Assembly: GCA_023935145.1 (NCBI GenBank) | Contig: CM043698.1 | Coordinates: 35,492,001 to 35,556,000, forward strand | Length of the DNA stretch: 64,000 nucleotides | DNA from: Bretschneidera sinensis | Taxonomy: Eukaryota > Streptophyta > Magnoliopsida > Brassicales > Akaniaceae | Direction of reading: 5' to 3' | Part shown: positions 13,152 through 23,204 of the stretch, one piece after another | How the letters are laid out: every line of letters starts with the position of its first letter | Position numbering within the stretch: the first letter of the stretch is position 1 | The notes under the pieces: generated by a model | What the model was told of the DNA's origin: nothing | The model's database searches: none | What the model saw: the letters and a program-made list of their open reading frames with translations, nothing else | Translations under genes and position numbers: made by a program

Positions 13152-13991
13152 TTAATTGGCGGGAGCTTGATTAAGAAAGCTGAAATTAAATCTTGAATTG
13201 ATTTGATCCCAATAAAGCCCAATCACATCGCCTTGCTTCAAGTTCCTCCTCTTGACAAAATCTTTATTCCATCTACCCATCAAGACATTAAATTTTCTTT
13301 TATTCCATTGCTTAAATTTTAATTTATGTATAGACTGTGTATCACAATCCCACACTTCAACATCAACTCCTCCTTTATTCTCTTCCTTAATCTTTTGAAG
13401 GAGATCTTCGTCCCACAATGGAAATATATCTTTCTGTACTGATTCTGATGGCAACAAAAGCCTGGCCATACGGCCAATGTCACTGTTCTCGAGTCTCTTT
13501 TTGATACACCAAGGATCATAGAGAAGACTCAATTCAATTTCTTCCTTTTGCAGGTTCTTCCTTCTACTGCAAGAACCTGCAACTTCTTTCCTTTTCCTTG
13601 GAAGATTACTTTCCATTGTTTTGCTCTCCCTTGGGATCAAAGAATCACTACCCAGTTTCAATTCTAAACAGATATCTTCAGTTGGAGGATCTTCTTTTGT
13701 TTCCCTGTTCACATGATCATCCGTTTGATGATTGTTGTTGTCAACGTGGATAAGCTCTTCCTCAGTAGCAGAGAAAATTCCTTCATAATTACCGAATTTA
13801 ACTAAATCATCATCATCACCGTGAGTATCACTCTCTGTCTCTTCATCATAATCTTCTATTGGGTCTTTTCCCTTTGCTGTCGCGGAGTCTCCAAAACGGA
13901 GGAAATTAGGGGGAGAGCAGTGAGAGAGGGAGGCATTGGTGGTGGGTTTAAAGAATGAACCCATTAATGGTTGATTTGCAGAATCTCCCAT
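13152..13991 (-). CDS. B3 DNA-binding domain protein with EAR-like motif
   Basis: A single-exon gene of 279 aa starting MGDSANQPLMGSFFKP. Acidic stretches (EDYDEETESDTHGDDDD) come first, then LELKL within 'DICLELKLGSD'. LELKL fits the LxLxL EAR repression motif. A basic RKRKE stretch could be a nuclear signal. The C-terminal ~110 residues match the plant B3 subfamily with the pattern DPW-IKK-L-SD-G-MARLLLP, ending GDVIGLYW...FNFSFLN. The likely role is nuclear DNA binding and repression; the target is unknown. An in-frame ATG at 14046-14048 would add 19 residues, but it sits inside a TATA-like tract, so I prefer the internal start. If transcription begins from the farther TATA copy, the longer 298-aa form is possible. 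Confidence 0.85.
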   Translation of the reverse strand: MGDSANQPLMGSFFKPTTNASLSHCSPPNFLRFGDSATAKGKDPIEDYDEETESDTHGDDDDLVKFGNYEGIFSATEEELIHVDNNNHQTDDHVNRETKEDPPTEDICLELKLGSDSLIPRESKTMESNLPRKRKEVAGSCSRRKNLQKEEIELSLLYDPWCIKKRLENSDIGRMARLLLPSESVQKDIFPLWDEDLLQKIKEENKGGVDVEVWDCDTQSIHKLKFKQWNKRKFNVLMGRWNKDFVKRRNLKQGDVIGLYWDQINSRFNFSFLNQAPAN

Positions 13992-14040
13992 TATGGTTTT
14001 TTGGTTACTCTCAACGATTTGATACAAAAAGTGGGCTGCT

Positions 14041-14190
14041 AATTGCATATATATATACAGAGACTAGAGATAGAGGTATTACTAATCCGTTTTGGAAAAG
14101 GAAAACTCTCTACTAACTGCATATATATATATATATAGAGACTAGAGATTGAGGTACTACTGATCCGTTTTGGAAAAGGAAAAGTAAGAG
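14041..14190 (-). promoter_or_regulatory. Tandemly duplicated TATA-containing promoter segment of the B3 gene
   Basis: Two copies of about 74-76 bp lie head to tail (about 14041-14114 and 14115-14190). Each contains a (TA)n TATA-like tract, the phrase GAGACTAGAGAT and ATCCGTTTTGGAAAAGGAAAA. Read on the minus strand they lie directly upstream of the B3 gene and supply two TATA boxes about 75 bp apart. Confidence 0.6.
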
Positions 14191-15050
14191 AAAGATAAAT
14201 CGGTTTCAAGAAAGGAAAGTTTTTTGATGGAAAAAAATCCCATTTTAGTAAGGATTAATGGCAATGGGTCTTTAGTAAATTAAGTGCGACCTTGACCTAT
14301 TGCCGCCATCCACCTTACATTGTTCCCAAGAAAATACTGTTAAAACTTAAAACCCAGATGAAAGTTTTCAAAGCCGAGAAAATTGTACCTTATTTAATTT
14401 TCTCTCCAATTTTTTTTTTATATTTACTTTTGGTACCTGTGAGGAACCAAAACGCATAGTAGAGAATTGAAATACCAATAAACTGCGCAAACAAGAACCA
14501 AAACATAAACTCTTGGTAGTTCAACCAAAAAGTGGTTTAAGGATGTCTTTGAGGTCACTAGTTTGAGCTTTTTTGAAATTAGATCGTAAGATTTTTTTGT
14601 GAATTCTTTATGTTAGACATAAATGATATGTTTTTTACCCGTCCATGGTGATAGGCTGAGACAATCAAAACAAGATTTGTACCATTTCTATTTTAGAATT
14701 GAAATATAGTTAAATTTAGGGTGAAGATCCTCTTCAATAACCTGAGAAAAATTTTCACAAAGTGCACACTTGGATAAATGTGTTATTCATCCAATAGTGC
14801 ACTTGGAGAAATTTTTTCTCAAGTTACTTGAAAGGATCTTAATCCGAAAACAGAAAATATCTAAATCCAAATTTATCATAATAATATTTAATTTAATTAT
14901 AAACTTAACTTCCAATACCATTTTCAAATTGGTATGATCCAAAACAAGCTTTAATTTCAAAATCATTTTAATTGCAATCATATCATGACATTTTCCTCAT
15001 GAACTTTAATGAAAGTCCACCATAAACTTTGATATAACCAATTTAAAATC
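14191..15050. other. Intergenic DNA left of the compound retroelement
   Basis: AT-rich sequence without a recognisable gene. It holds a foldback element (listed separately) and ends at the CAACC target-site duplication at 15051-15055. Confidence 0.5.
14724..14840. repeat. MITE-like foldback element
   Basis: Arms 14724-14766 and 14797-14840 are imperfect inverted copies of about 43 bp. Both carry AAGATCCT..TTCAA, CTGAGAAAAA/TTTTTTCTCAAG and AGTGCAC/GTGCACTT. The central spacer is about 30 bp. The shape fits a tiny MITE or foldback transposon. I could not identify a target-site duplication with confidence. Confidence 0.55.
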
Positions 15051-15055
15051 CAACC
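15051..15055. repeat. Target-site duplication CAACC (left copy)
   Basis: The 5 bases before the first LTR start (TGATGAG at 15056) are CAACC. The same 5 bases, in the same orientation, follow the last LTR at 23205-23209. Ty3/gypsy integrases typically make 5-bp duplications. Confidence 0.75.
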
Positions 15056-15221
15056 TGATGAGTCTTAAATATTACATATTTTAGACCCTTAACTTACATT
15101 TGTTATGCTCTTAGTTAGTAGTATTTTACTTCATTTTACGTTTTTCTTGTGTTTTGTGTGTTTTTACAGCTTTGTGGAGAAAATGAAGCATTTCAGGAGA
15201 TTTGAAGCTTCTGGGGACATT

Positions 15222-15443
15222 GCGATCGATCGCACGAGATATGCGATCGAGCGCACATGCGCTCGAGCGCACCTGCCTATGATCGAGCGCAAGGTCATCA
15301 ATCCCACATCGAAATATTTGAAGTTCAGTGCATATGCGATCGATCGCAGCAGACATGCGATCGAGCGCACATGAGATCGTGCGCACAAGACATGCGATCG
15401 ATCGTACCTGCGATCGATCGCACCACACTGCGATCGAGCGCAC
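15222..15443 (+). repeat. Palindromic CGATCG-type array in LTR-A U3
   Basis: About ten copies of a 12-bp near-palindrome (consensus GCGATCGATCGC, with variants such as GCGATCGAGCGC and GCGCTCGAGCGC), usually followed by AC, lie within about 220 bp. The LTR-B U3 has nothing similar. Each perfect unit contains three CpG dinucleotides. The array lies about 55-275 bp upstream of the LTR TATA box. Confidence 0.8.
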
Positions 15444-15496
15444 ACGGGCCAGTATCCCACATCGTTTCTGAAAGCCACATTACTCCGGGTCTCCCC

Positions 15497-15505
15497 CTAT
15501 ATAAA
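15497..15505 (+). promoter_or_regulatory. TATA box of LTR-A
   Basis: CTATATAAA is followed about 30 bp later by the block TCAGTGTACAATTCCTGAGC that both LTR types share, as expected for the start of R. Confidence 0.65.
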
Positions 15506-15914
15506 CACCATCTGACCTCATCTTTCAGTGTACAATTCCTGAGCCACTTTGGTGTTTATTAGTGGACGTCCGTCAGCATTCTGGTGGATCCCGAAGGCAT
15601 TGCTACCATGAGGGGAAGTGCCGCCCGTCAGCGAGTGGAATTTCTCCCATGTAAAGTTGTTTATTTATTTCTTTATATTCAGTTGTTTTAGTTTAAATGT
15701 TTAGCACTTTTTATTATAGTTTTATAGTTATGAGTGGCTAGACTCTTCAGCTAAGGTTGAAGATGAAGCCCCGCCGTTGTTTGGCGTAGTAGTTCAGATT
15801 TGCTTGTACAAATCTGACAATTTTTAGTATAAATGTTCTGTCAATTATTTGAGTTAATCTTATAATTGATTGAGTTTAAATTGTCTGTTGGATTTTCTTT
15901 GTGTTTCATCTGAT

Positions 15915-16407
15915 CCTTAGGGGTGTCTTTACACCTAATGCCCTAAAACCACCTGGTTTGGGAGTCATTGACTTAACACTCGCTACATGGGTCAATTAGA
16001 AAGCTTAAGGGAACTAAACATAGCCGTGCCTTATTAAAAAAAAAAAAAATACTATGCCTTTGTCGTTCATTTTTGATGGGAAATTCGGTGTATCTTGAGA
16101 CATGGAGACCTTACACATTAGAGTTACTTGGAAGCTTCATTTTTATATGCTAATTCACCTTACACTGATTCAAGCTTGTGATGCCTTATCCTGCCTTTTT
16201 GTAAGTAATTAGATTTTAACATTTCTATTCATTACGAAGATGGGTTTACCTTTTTAAGCTTTCTTATGAATGAATATCATGGTGATGTGTGCTCCTTAAA
16301 TTTTTGGATACCATGAGTGATGACTTTATCTTTATGTTCTTTGTTTTTCATTGAGTCTTTTATTTTGTTTTGCTAAGGGACTAGCAAATTGTAAGTTTGG
16401 GGGTATT
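15915..16407 (+). repeat. Shared retroelement 3' tail (+), ending in a polypurine tract
   Basis: This is non-coding internal 3' sequence of the Athila-like family. It matches 18906-19410 in inverted orientation over about 500 bp. It ends in the purine-rich AAGTTTGGGGGTATT (16393-16407) immediately before LTR-B(+), which is the plus-strand primer site. Confidence 0.75.
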
Positions 16408-17699
16408 TGATGAGTGCCAAATATTGCATATTTTGGCCCTCTAATTTACATTTGTTAGCTTAGGAATTTGTTACTTTGAGTTGTTTTCGTTGTTTTTCAG
16501 GTTTACAAGCACTGGGAAAGGAGTTTCACTAAAATTGCCAGAATTGCCCGTACAGATCAATCATCTTTGAAAATTAAACTGTATTGATTCAAGAAGAACC
16601 AGGATATGAGCCATATATGCTTAGAAAGATCCAGAAGTCTATTTTCTGGAGAATTTTACGGCTTGTAAAAATGATTTTTCTACAGAAAGTTATGGCCATT
16701 TTAGTAGACAAAGGTAAGGCTGTACGGGCTGTGCGGGATTTCAGCGTGAACAGAAGTTTTGAAGGGCATGTGAAGACTTAAATCCAACATCCCACATTGG
16801 TTGGAAACACATTTCTATATCCCACATCCCACATCGGATTGGAAACACATTCCACTTGTGGTATTTGCCTATATAAGACCCACTCCACTTCATCATTCAG
16901 TGTACAATTCCTGAGCCACTTTGGTGTTTACCAGTGGACTTCCGCCAGCATTTTGGTGGATCCCGAAGGCATTGCTACCATGAGGGGAAGCGCCGCCCGT
17001 CAGCGAGTGGAATTTTTCCCATGTAAAGTTGTTTATTTATTTCTTTATATTCAGTTGTTTTAATTTAAATGTTTAGCACTTTTATTATGAATTATAGTTT
17101 CATAGTTATGAGTGGCTAGACTCTTCAGCTAAGGTTGAAGATGAAGCCCCGCCGTTGTTTGGCGTAGTAGTTCAGATTTGCTTGTACAAATCTGACAATT
17201 TTTAGTATAAATGTTCTGTCAATTATTTGAGTTAATCTTATAATTGATTGAGTTTAAATTGTCTGTTGGATTTTCTTTGTGTTTCATCTGATGGATACAT
17301 TGAATGCTTTTCGATTAAATTGGATTCCCTTTGTGATTTGTTAAGAGCGGATACATCGGGTACTTTTGGTTTAGTTGGGATATTCTTTGTTTTTTGTCTT
17401 ATAGTTGGATTCATAGAATGTTTTGATAGGCTATATTTTTAGAACATGTATGCTTAACTTCGGTGTGGTGGATTCGGAAACCTTAGTGCTTTTTATTACT
17501 AGTTTTAAAATCAATTTAATTTAGTTTTAATTTATTTTACAAATTATCATTCAAAATTCGGAACTAGGTTAAGATAGAGTTAGTTTAGATTAAAAATTAT
17601 ATTTTCACAACGCAATTCCTTGTGGATTCGACCTCGCACTTGCACAACGCTATACTGCAAACGACTCGTGCGCTTGCGAGTAAATTAAAACTCACAACA
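16408..17699 (+). repeat. LTR type B, 3' copy of left element
   Basis: A 1,292-bp LTR starting TGATGAGTGCCAAATATTGC and ending ACTCACAACA. A TATA box, CCTATATAAG, lies at 16868-16877. U3 differs from LTR-A, but R and U5 (from about TCAGTGTACAATTCC onward) are nearly the same. It matches 21921-23204 in inverted orientation with few substitutions. Confidence 0.8.
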
Positions 17700-17760
17700 A
17701 GTGCGAGGTCGAATCCACAGAGAATTGCGTTGTGAAAGTATATTTTCAATCTAAACTAAC
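17596..17760. repeat. Central palindromic U5-U5 junction
   Basis: LTR-B(+) ends at 17699 with an intact terminus. The next base begins LTR-A(-), which lacks its last 59 bases relative to the B ends. The flanking U5 copies therefore form a large inverted repeat around a spacer of about 60 bp. A TG shared at the join is possible microhomology. Confidence 0.7.
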
Positions 17761-18905
17761 TCTATCTTAACCTAGTTCCAAATTTCATAATGATATTGCA
17801 AAATAAATTAAAACTAAACTAAGTTGATTTTAAAACTAATAATAAAAAGCACTAAGGTTTCCGAATTCACCCCACCGAAGTTAAGCATACATGTTCTAAA
17901 AATATAGCCTATCAAAACATTCAATGAATCCAACTATAAGACAAAAAAACAAAGAATATCCCAACTAAACCAAAAGCACCCGATGTATCCGCTCTTAACA
18001 AATCACAAAGGGAATCCAATTTAATCGAAAAGCATTCAATGTATCCATCAGATGAAACATAAAGAAAATCCAACAGACAATTTAAACTCAATCAATTATA
18101 AGATTAACTCAAATAATTGACAGAACATTTATACTAAAAATTGTCAGATTTGTACAAGCAAATCTGAACTACTACGCCAAACAACGGCGGGGCTTCATCT
18201 TCAACCTTAGCTGAAGAGTCTAGCCACTCATAACTATAAAACTATAATAAAAAGTGCTAAACATTTAAACTAAAACAACTGAATATAAAGAAATAAATAA
18301 ACAACTTTACATGGGAGAAATTCCACTCGCTGACGGGCGGCACTTCCCCTCGTGGTAGCAATGCCTTCGGGATCCACCAGAATGCTGACGGACGTCCACT
18401 AATAAACACCAAAGTGGCTCAGGAATTGTACACTGAAAGATGAGGTCAGATGGTGTTTATATAGGGGGAGACCCGGAGTAATGTGGCTTTCAGAAACGAT
18501 GTGGGATACTGGCCCGTGTGCGCTCGATCGCAGTGTGGTGCGATCGATCGCAGGTACGATCGATCGCATGTCTTGTGCGCACGATCTCATGTGCGCTCGA
18601 TCGCATGTCTGCTGCGATCGATCGCATATGCACTGAACTTCAAATATTTCGATGTGGGATTGATGACCTTGCGCTCGATCATAGGCAGGTGCGCTCGAGC
18701 GCATGTGCGCTCGATAGCATATCTCGTGCGATCGATCGCAATGTCTCCAGAAGCTTCAAATCTCCTGAAATGTTTCATTTTCTCCACAAAGCTGTAAAAA
18801 CACACAAAACACAAGAAAAACGTAAAATGAAGTAAAATACTACTAACTAAGAGCATAACAAATGTAAGTTAAGGGTCTAAAATATGCAATATTTAAGACT
18901 CATCA
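17700..18905 (-). repeat. LTR type A, 3' copy of right element
   Basis: A minus-strand LTR of 1,206 bp, starting TGATGAGTCTTAAATATT at 18905 and cut 59 bases short at its U5 end. The U3 palindrome array is at about 18518-18741. Polypurine AAGTTTGGGGGTATT (18906-18920) precedes it on the minus strand. Confidence 0.8.
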
Positions 18906-20185
18906 AATACCCCCAAACTTATATTTTGCTAGTCCTTTAGCAAAACAAAATAAAAGACTCAATGAAAAACAAAGAACATAAAGATAAAGTCATCACTCAT
19001 GGTATCCAAAAATTTAAGGAGCACACATCACCATGATATTCGTTCATAAGCAAGCTTAAAAAGGTAAACCCATCTTCTCAATGAATAGAAATGTTAAAAT
19101 CTAATTACTTACAAAAGGCAGGATAGGGCATCACAAGCTTGAATCAGTGTAAGGTGAATTAGTACATAAAAATGAAGCTTCCAAGTAACTCTAATGTGTA
19201 AGGTCTCCATGTCTCAAGATTCACCGAATTTCCCATCAAAAATGAACGAAAAGGCATAGTTTTTATTTTATTCTCTTTTTTTTTTTTTAATAAGGCACGG
19301 TTATTGGTTAGTTCCTTTAAGCTTTCTAATTGACCCATGTAGCGAGTGTTAAGTCAATGACTCCCAAACCAGGTGGTTTTAGGGCATTAGGTGTAAAGAT
19401 ACCCCTAAGGACTTACTAACTCGAGTCAAAAAGGCTACGAAATTAAACCGACCTTAATATTACCTAGCAAAATTCCACCTTTTGACGTGAACACTCACTG
19501 CTTACTGAGGCAAGAGGTCCAGTTACTTAGCGAAAAGTTTATTGATAAATTTTTTTTTTTTTTTTATATTTTCCTATGCCCAAGAGTTCATCCAACAAGT
19601 CATCCAGTTTCAGTTAAGATAAGGAAAAATACACATTAAAATCACGTGTCATACCTCACATAATTTGTGTTAATGTGCTCGTGTTAGATTAGATCAAACA
19701 TGTGAATTCTCAAAATGCCTAAAGTTAGTAACTAAATTTTAAAAATTTATCACCAGATCATGTGTTCAAAATGTTAAGCTCACCAATGACATCACATCAC
19801 AGAAAATGTTTAGATCAACCAAAATTTCACGATAACATAAGCATGCATTTATCTCTATGAAAAAAAGACAACAAATTAGGACAAAGTGTGTGATGTGTCT
19901 CCCATACCCCTAAACTTAAATTATACATTGACCCCAATATGTGACTAATATGGAAAGAGCTGACCTGAGATATGGAGAACTATCTGGACTGGTATGGCTC
20001 ATAGCATACCCCCAAACTTGAACTGAAGTACGCTTTGTCCCTGAAAAATAAAAACTGGAAAACAAAAAATACTGGAAACAAACTTTAAACATAAAAATGC
20101 GAAATAATAAATAAACAAAAGAAAAGATAAGCTGTGGGGTGCCTCCCATGAGCGCTAAGTTTAACGTCTTCAGCCAGACCCAACA
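18906..20185 (-). other. Non-coding 3' region of the right Athila-like element
   Basis: Between the RT remnant and the 3' LTR there is no coding sequence. On the minus strand the RT frame stops just before GACGTTAAACTTAGCGCTCA and GGGAGGCACCCCA, text familiar from the 3' end of Athila-type internal regions. The remainder of RT, RNase H and integrase has therefore been deleted. The part at 18906-19410 is the inverted partner of 15915-16407. Confidence 0.65.
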
Positions 20186-21175
20186 TTAGTAAACAGGCCC
20201 AACTAAGCTCTCCACCATCTGATCAATAAATGGGAATGGAAAATGATCAGGCCTAGTGGCAGCATTCAATTTACGGTAGTCTAGACACTTTCTCCATCTT
20301 GACTGCACTCGAGTTGGAACCAACTTGTTGTCTTTATTTACTACCGTAAATTCAGCACGTTTGGGCACGATTGGAATCTGGCTCACCCACTTGCTATCAG
20401 AGATGGGATAAATGATCCCTGCCTCTAACAGCTTAATATCTTTCACCCTCACAACCTCTTGCAAAGCAGGGTTGAGCCTTCTTTGTGGCTCCCTCGATGG
20501 CTTGGCATTCTCCTCCAACTGTATCATGTACGTCACCACCGAGGGGTTGATTCCTTTGACATCTTCAATAGTCCAGCCTATAGCTTCCTGATGCTCTCTT
20601 AAGACGTCCAATAATTTCTCCTCTGGAGCATCACCCAAATCTAAAGCTATAATTATAGGCAAAGAATCTGCTGGACCTGGGAACTTATACTCAAGATTAT
20701 CCAGTAAAGGCTTAAGTTCCTTCTTGTGAGGTTCAGGTGTTGTGGTTTCCTCCGTCTCACTGATCTTTAGAGGTGCAGACTCCAAAGTAGCATTAGCTTG
20801 CTCAAACAACTTATCTAAGCCCAAATCCTCTTCAAATTGAGCAAAGCATGCCTCCATGGGGTCCTCAATACGTGATTCATCCATAATCTCCTCCGTCTCA
20901 CTACTCTTCTGAGGATCAGACTCCAAAATGGCATTCACTTCCTCGAGTAACTTATCTAAGCCCAAGTCCTCTCCAAAGTGAGCAAAGCATGCCTCCAGGG
21001 GATCCTCAAACTCCTCTCCTTTCTTGGGCGCTTGTAATCTCTCAGGATAAGGCACTTTAGGTAAAAACGACCTAGGGAGATCCTTAATGATAGGTGTGGC
21101 TGTAGATGGCTCAGCATCTCTCTTTTCTTTGTTCCCACTTTCTTGCCCTTGTATAGGAGTTGATAAATTTCCCAC
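20186..21175 (-). pseudogene. Truncated Athila-like pol remnant (N-terminal RT)
   Basis: This 329-aa frame ends abruptly inside reverse transcriptase. Recognisable Ty3/gypsy text: EKLLDVLREHQEAIGWTIED, REPQRRLNPALQEVV, LLEAGIIYPISDSKWVS, WRKCLDYRKLNAATRPDHFP and PFIDQM. The chain stops just before the catalytic YxDD block; RNase H and integrase are absent, so it cannot reverse-transcribe. The N-terminal part holds an acidic module of about 50 residues present twice (around 20750-21020), with the shared cores EDPLEACFAHF and EDPMEACFAQF. No protease motif is visible. It is in the same frame as the upstream gag remnant, separated by one TAG (21182-21184). Confidence 0.8.
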
Positions 21176-21181
21176 CGCAAA

Positions 21182-21802
21182 CTATTCCTTTGGGTTAGGA
21201 TCAGGTTGACTGGGGAACTTTCTTTCCTCTCCTTCACCCACGTAACTTGCGATTTGATCAATTTGACTCTCTAGCTCGGCAATCGCTTGGGTGTTTTCTA
21301 TGGTTGCACTCATCACTTCACTCATAGATTGGCTAGTCGTTTTCATGAAATCATTGAGAGCGTCCTCCAATGACTGTGAAACCGACGCTGGCGCTTGAAT
21401 GGGAGCTTGGTAAGCGGGTGATGGTGCTGGATAGGCATAACTTGGTATTGGTGGAGGAAATTCGGGAGGGTATTGATTATAAGGGGCTCCTCCCTGATTC
21501 ATCAGTTGGTTCTGCTCCCATGAAAAATTAGAGTGGTGGAACCACTCTGGATTGTATGTTTCGGAGTAAGATCCATTTGATTCCCAACAACAGTCATTGA
21601 AAGCATTCATTTCTTCCATAGGGTACTCGGCACAAGCCGGCATTGATGGACAATTCTGTGCTAGGTGCATAGGACTAGCACAGATGGAACAGCTATCAAC
21701 ATTGAATGTGTTGGCAGCATTGAGGGACGGGCCGGTCATTTTAATGAAATCTTTGAGGGCATCCTCTAAAGACTGTGAAACCGGCACTGGATTCATCCAC
21801 AT
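21182..21802 (-). pseudogene. Gag remnant with CCHC zinc knuckle
   Basis: A 206-aa frame with one zinc knuckle, CSICASPMHLAQNC (CX2CX4HX4C), near residue 37-50, followed by a Pro/Tyr/Gln-rich stretch. It begins only about 95 bp after the primer-binding site, far too soon for a complete Athila gag, so the N-terminal capsid part is deleted. The first residues (VSQSLEDALKDF) repeat a segment found again near residue 140 (VSQSLEDALNDF), suggesting the deletion arose between short repeats. The frame continues past a single TAG into the RT remnant. Confidence 0.7.
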
Positions 21803-21896
21803 TTTTTTTTTAAATTAAATTTTTTTTTTATTTTTATAACTAACTAGTAGAAAAATAAAATCAATTCAGACAAAAAATTTTCACAAACAAAACAAT

Positions 21897-21914
21897 TCCC
21901 CGGCAACGGCGCCA
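21897..21914 (-). promoter_or_regulatory. Primer-binding site, tRNA-Asp type
   Basis: On the minus strand, 6 bases after the LTR-B end, the sequence TGGCGCCGTTGCCGGGGA is complementary to the 3' end of plant tRNA-Asp as I recall it (…CCCCGGCAACGGCGCCA). Athila-type elements commonly use this primer. Confidence 0.8.
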
Positions 21915-21920
21915 AAAACT

Positions 21921-23204
21921 TGTTGTGAGTTTTAAATTACTCGCAAGCGCACGAGTCGTTTGCAGTATAGTGTTGTGCAAGTGCGAGGTCGAATCCACAG
22001 GGAATTGCGTTGTGAAAATATATTTTTAATCTAAACTAACTCTATCTTAACCTAATTCCAAATTTCAGAATTATATTGCAAAATAAATTAAAAGTAAACT
22101 AAGTTGATTTAAAAACTAATAATAAAAAGCACTAAGGTTTCCGAATCCACCCCGCCAAAGTTAAGCATACATGTTCTAAAAATATAGCCTATCAAAACAT
22201 TCAATGAATCCAACTATAAGACAAAAAACAAAGAATATCTCAACTAAACCAAAAGCACCCGATGTATCCGCTCTTAACAAATCACAAAGGGAATCCAATT
22301 TAATCGAAAAGCATTCAATGTATCCATCAGATGAAACACAAAGAAAATCCAACAGACAATTTAAACTCAATCAATTATAAGATTAACTCAAATAATTGAC
22401 AGAACATTTATACTAAAAATTGTCAGATTTGTACAAGCAAATCTGAACTACTACGCCAAACAACGGCGGGGCTTCATCTTCAACCTTAGCTGAAGAGTCT
22501 AGCCACTCATAACTATAAAACTATAATAAAAAGTACTAAACATTTAAACTAAAACAACTGAATATAAAGAAATAAATAAACAACTTTACATGGGAGAAAT
22601 TCCACTCGCTGACGGGCGGCGCTTCCCCTCGTGGTAGCAATGCCTTCGGGATCCACCAGAATGCTGACGGATGTCCACCGGTAAACACCAAAGTGGCTCA
22701 GGAATTATACACTGAATGATGAAGTGGAGTGGGTCTTATATAGGCAAATACCACAAGTGGAATGTGTTTCCAATCCGATGTGGGATGTGGGATATAGAAA
22801 TGTGTTTCCAACCAATGTGGGATGTTGGATTTAAGTCTTCACATGCCTTTCAAAACTTCTGTTCACGCTGAAATCCCGCACAGCCCGCACAGCCTGACCT
22901 TTGTCTACTAAAACGGCCATAACTTTCTGTAGAAAAATCATTTTTACAAGCCGTAAAATTCTCCAGAAAATAGACTTCCGGATCTTTCTAAGCATATATG
23001 GCTCATATCCTGGTTCTTCTTGAATCAATACAGTTTAATTTTCAAAGATGATTGATCTGTACGGGCAATTCTGGCAATTTTAGTGAAACTCCTTTCCCAG
23101 TGCTTGTAAACCTGAAAAACAACGAAAACAACTCAAAGTAACAAATTCCTAAGCTAACAAATGTAAATTAGAGGGCCAAAATATGTAATATTTGACACTC
23201 ATCA
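21921..23204 (-). repeat. LTR type B, 5' copy of right element
   Basis: A 1,284-bp minus-strand LTR starting TGATGAGTGTCAAATATT at 23204 and ending ACTCACAACA at 21921, next to the primer-binding site. Its U3 start forms the right edge of the whole compound element and is followed by the CAACC duplication. Confidence 0.8.

Larger units (their letters stand above)
15056..15914 (+). repeat. LTR type A, 5' copy, 3'-truncated
   Basis: It begins TGATGAGTCTTAAATATT and matches the inverted A-type LTR at 17700-18905 almost base for base through U3 and part of R/U5. It stops at 'catctgat' where the full LTR would continue for roughly 400 bp, and continues directly with internal 3'-tail sequence. This is a deletion junction with at most one base of overlap, the signature of illegitimate recombination. 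U3 holds a palindrome array and a TATA box. Confidence 0.8.
15056..23204. mobile_element. Compound inverted pair of Athila-like Ty3/gypsy elements
   Basis: Block order on the + strand: LTR-A(+) 15056-15914 (truncated), shared 3' tail(+) 15915-16407, LTR-B(+) 16408-17699, LTR-A(-) 17700-18905, internal region(-) 18906-21920, LTR-B(-) 21921-23204. Both outer ends are LTR starts (TGATGAGT outward) and both inner ends are U5, so two elements face each other tail to tail. Only the outer boundary carries a matching 5-bp duplication, CAACC; the 17699/17700 junction has none. The right element keeps a tRNA-Asp-type primer site, gag and RT remnants and a polypurine tract. The left has lost all coding sequence. 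LTR copies of the same type differ by only scattered substitutions, so the insertion looks fairly young. Neither element can be autonomous. Confidence 0.8.

Noticed and set aside
15222..15443. Resemblance to cyanobacterial HIP1 (GCGATCGC)
   Set aside because: The unit is a longer, variable palindrome confined to an LTR in clear plant DNA. There is no sign of transfer.
15126..15562. Overlapping frames on both strands encoding Asp-Arg-Ser-rich peptides (also at 18399-18835)
   Set aside because: They translate the palindromic U3 array and LTR promoter of LTR-A. The frames are open on both strands because of the repeat, and there is no coding signature.
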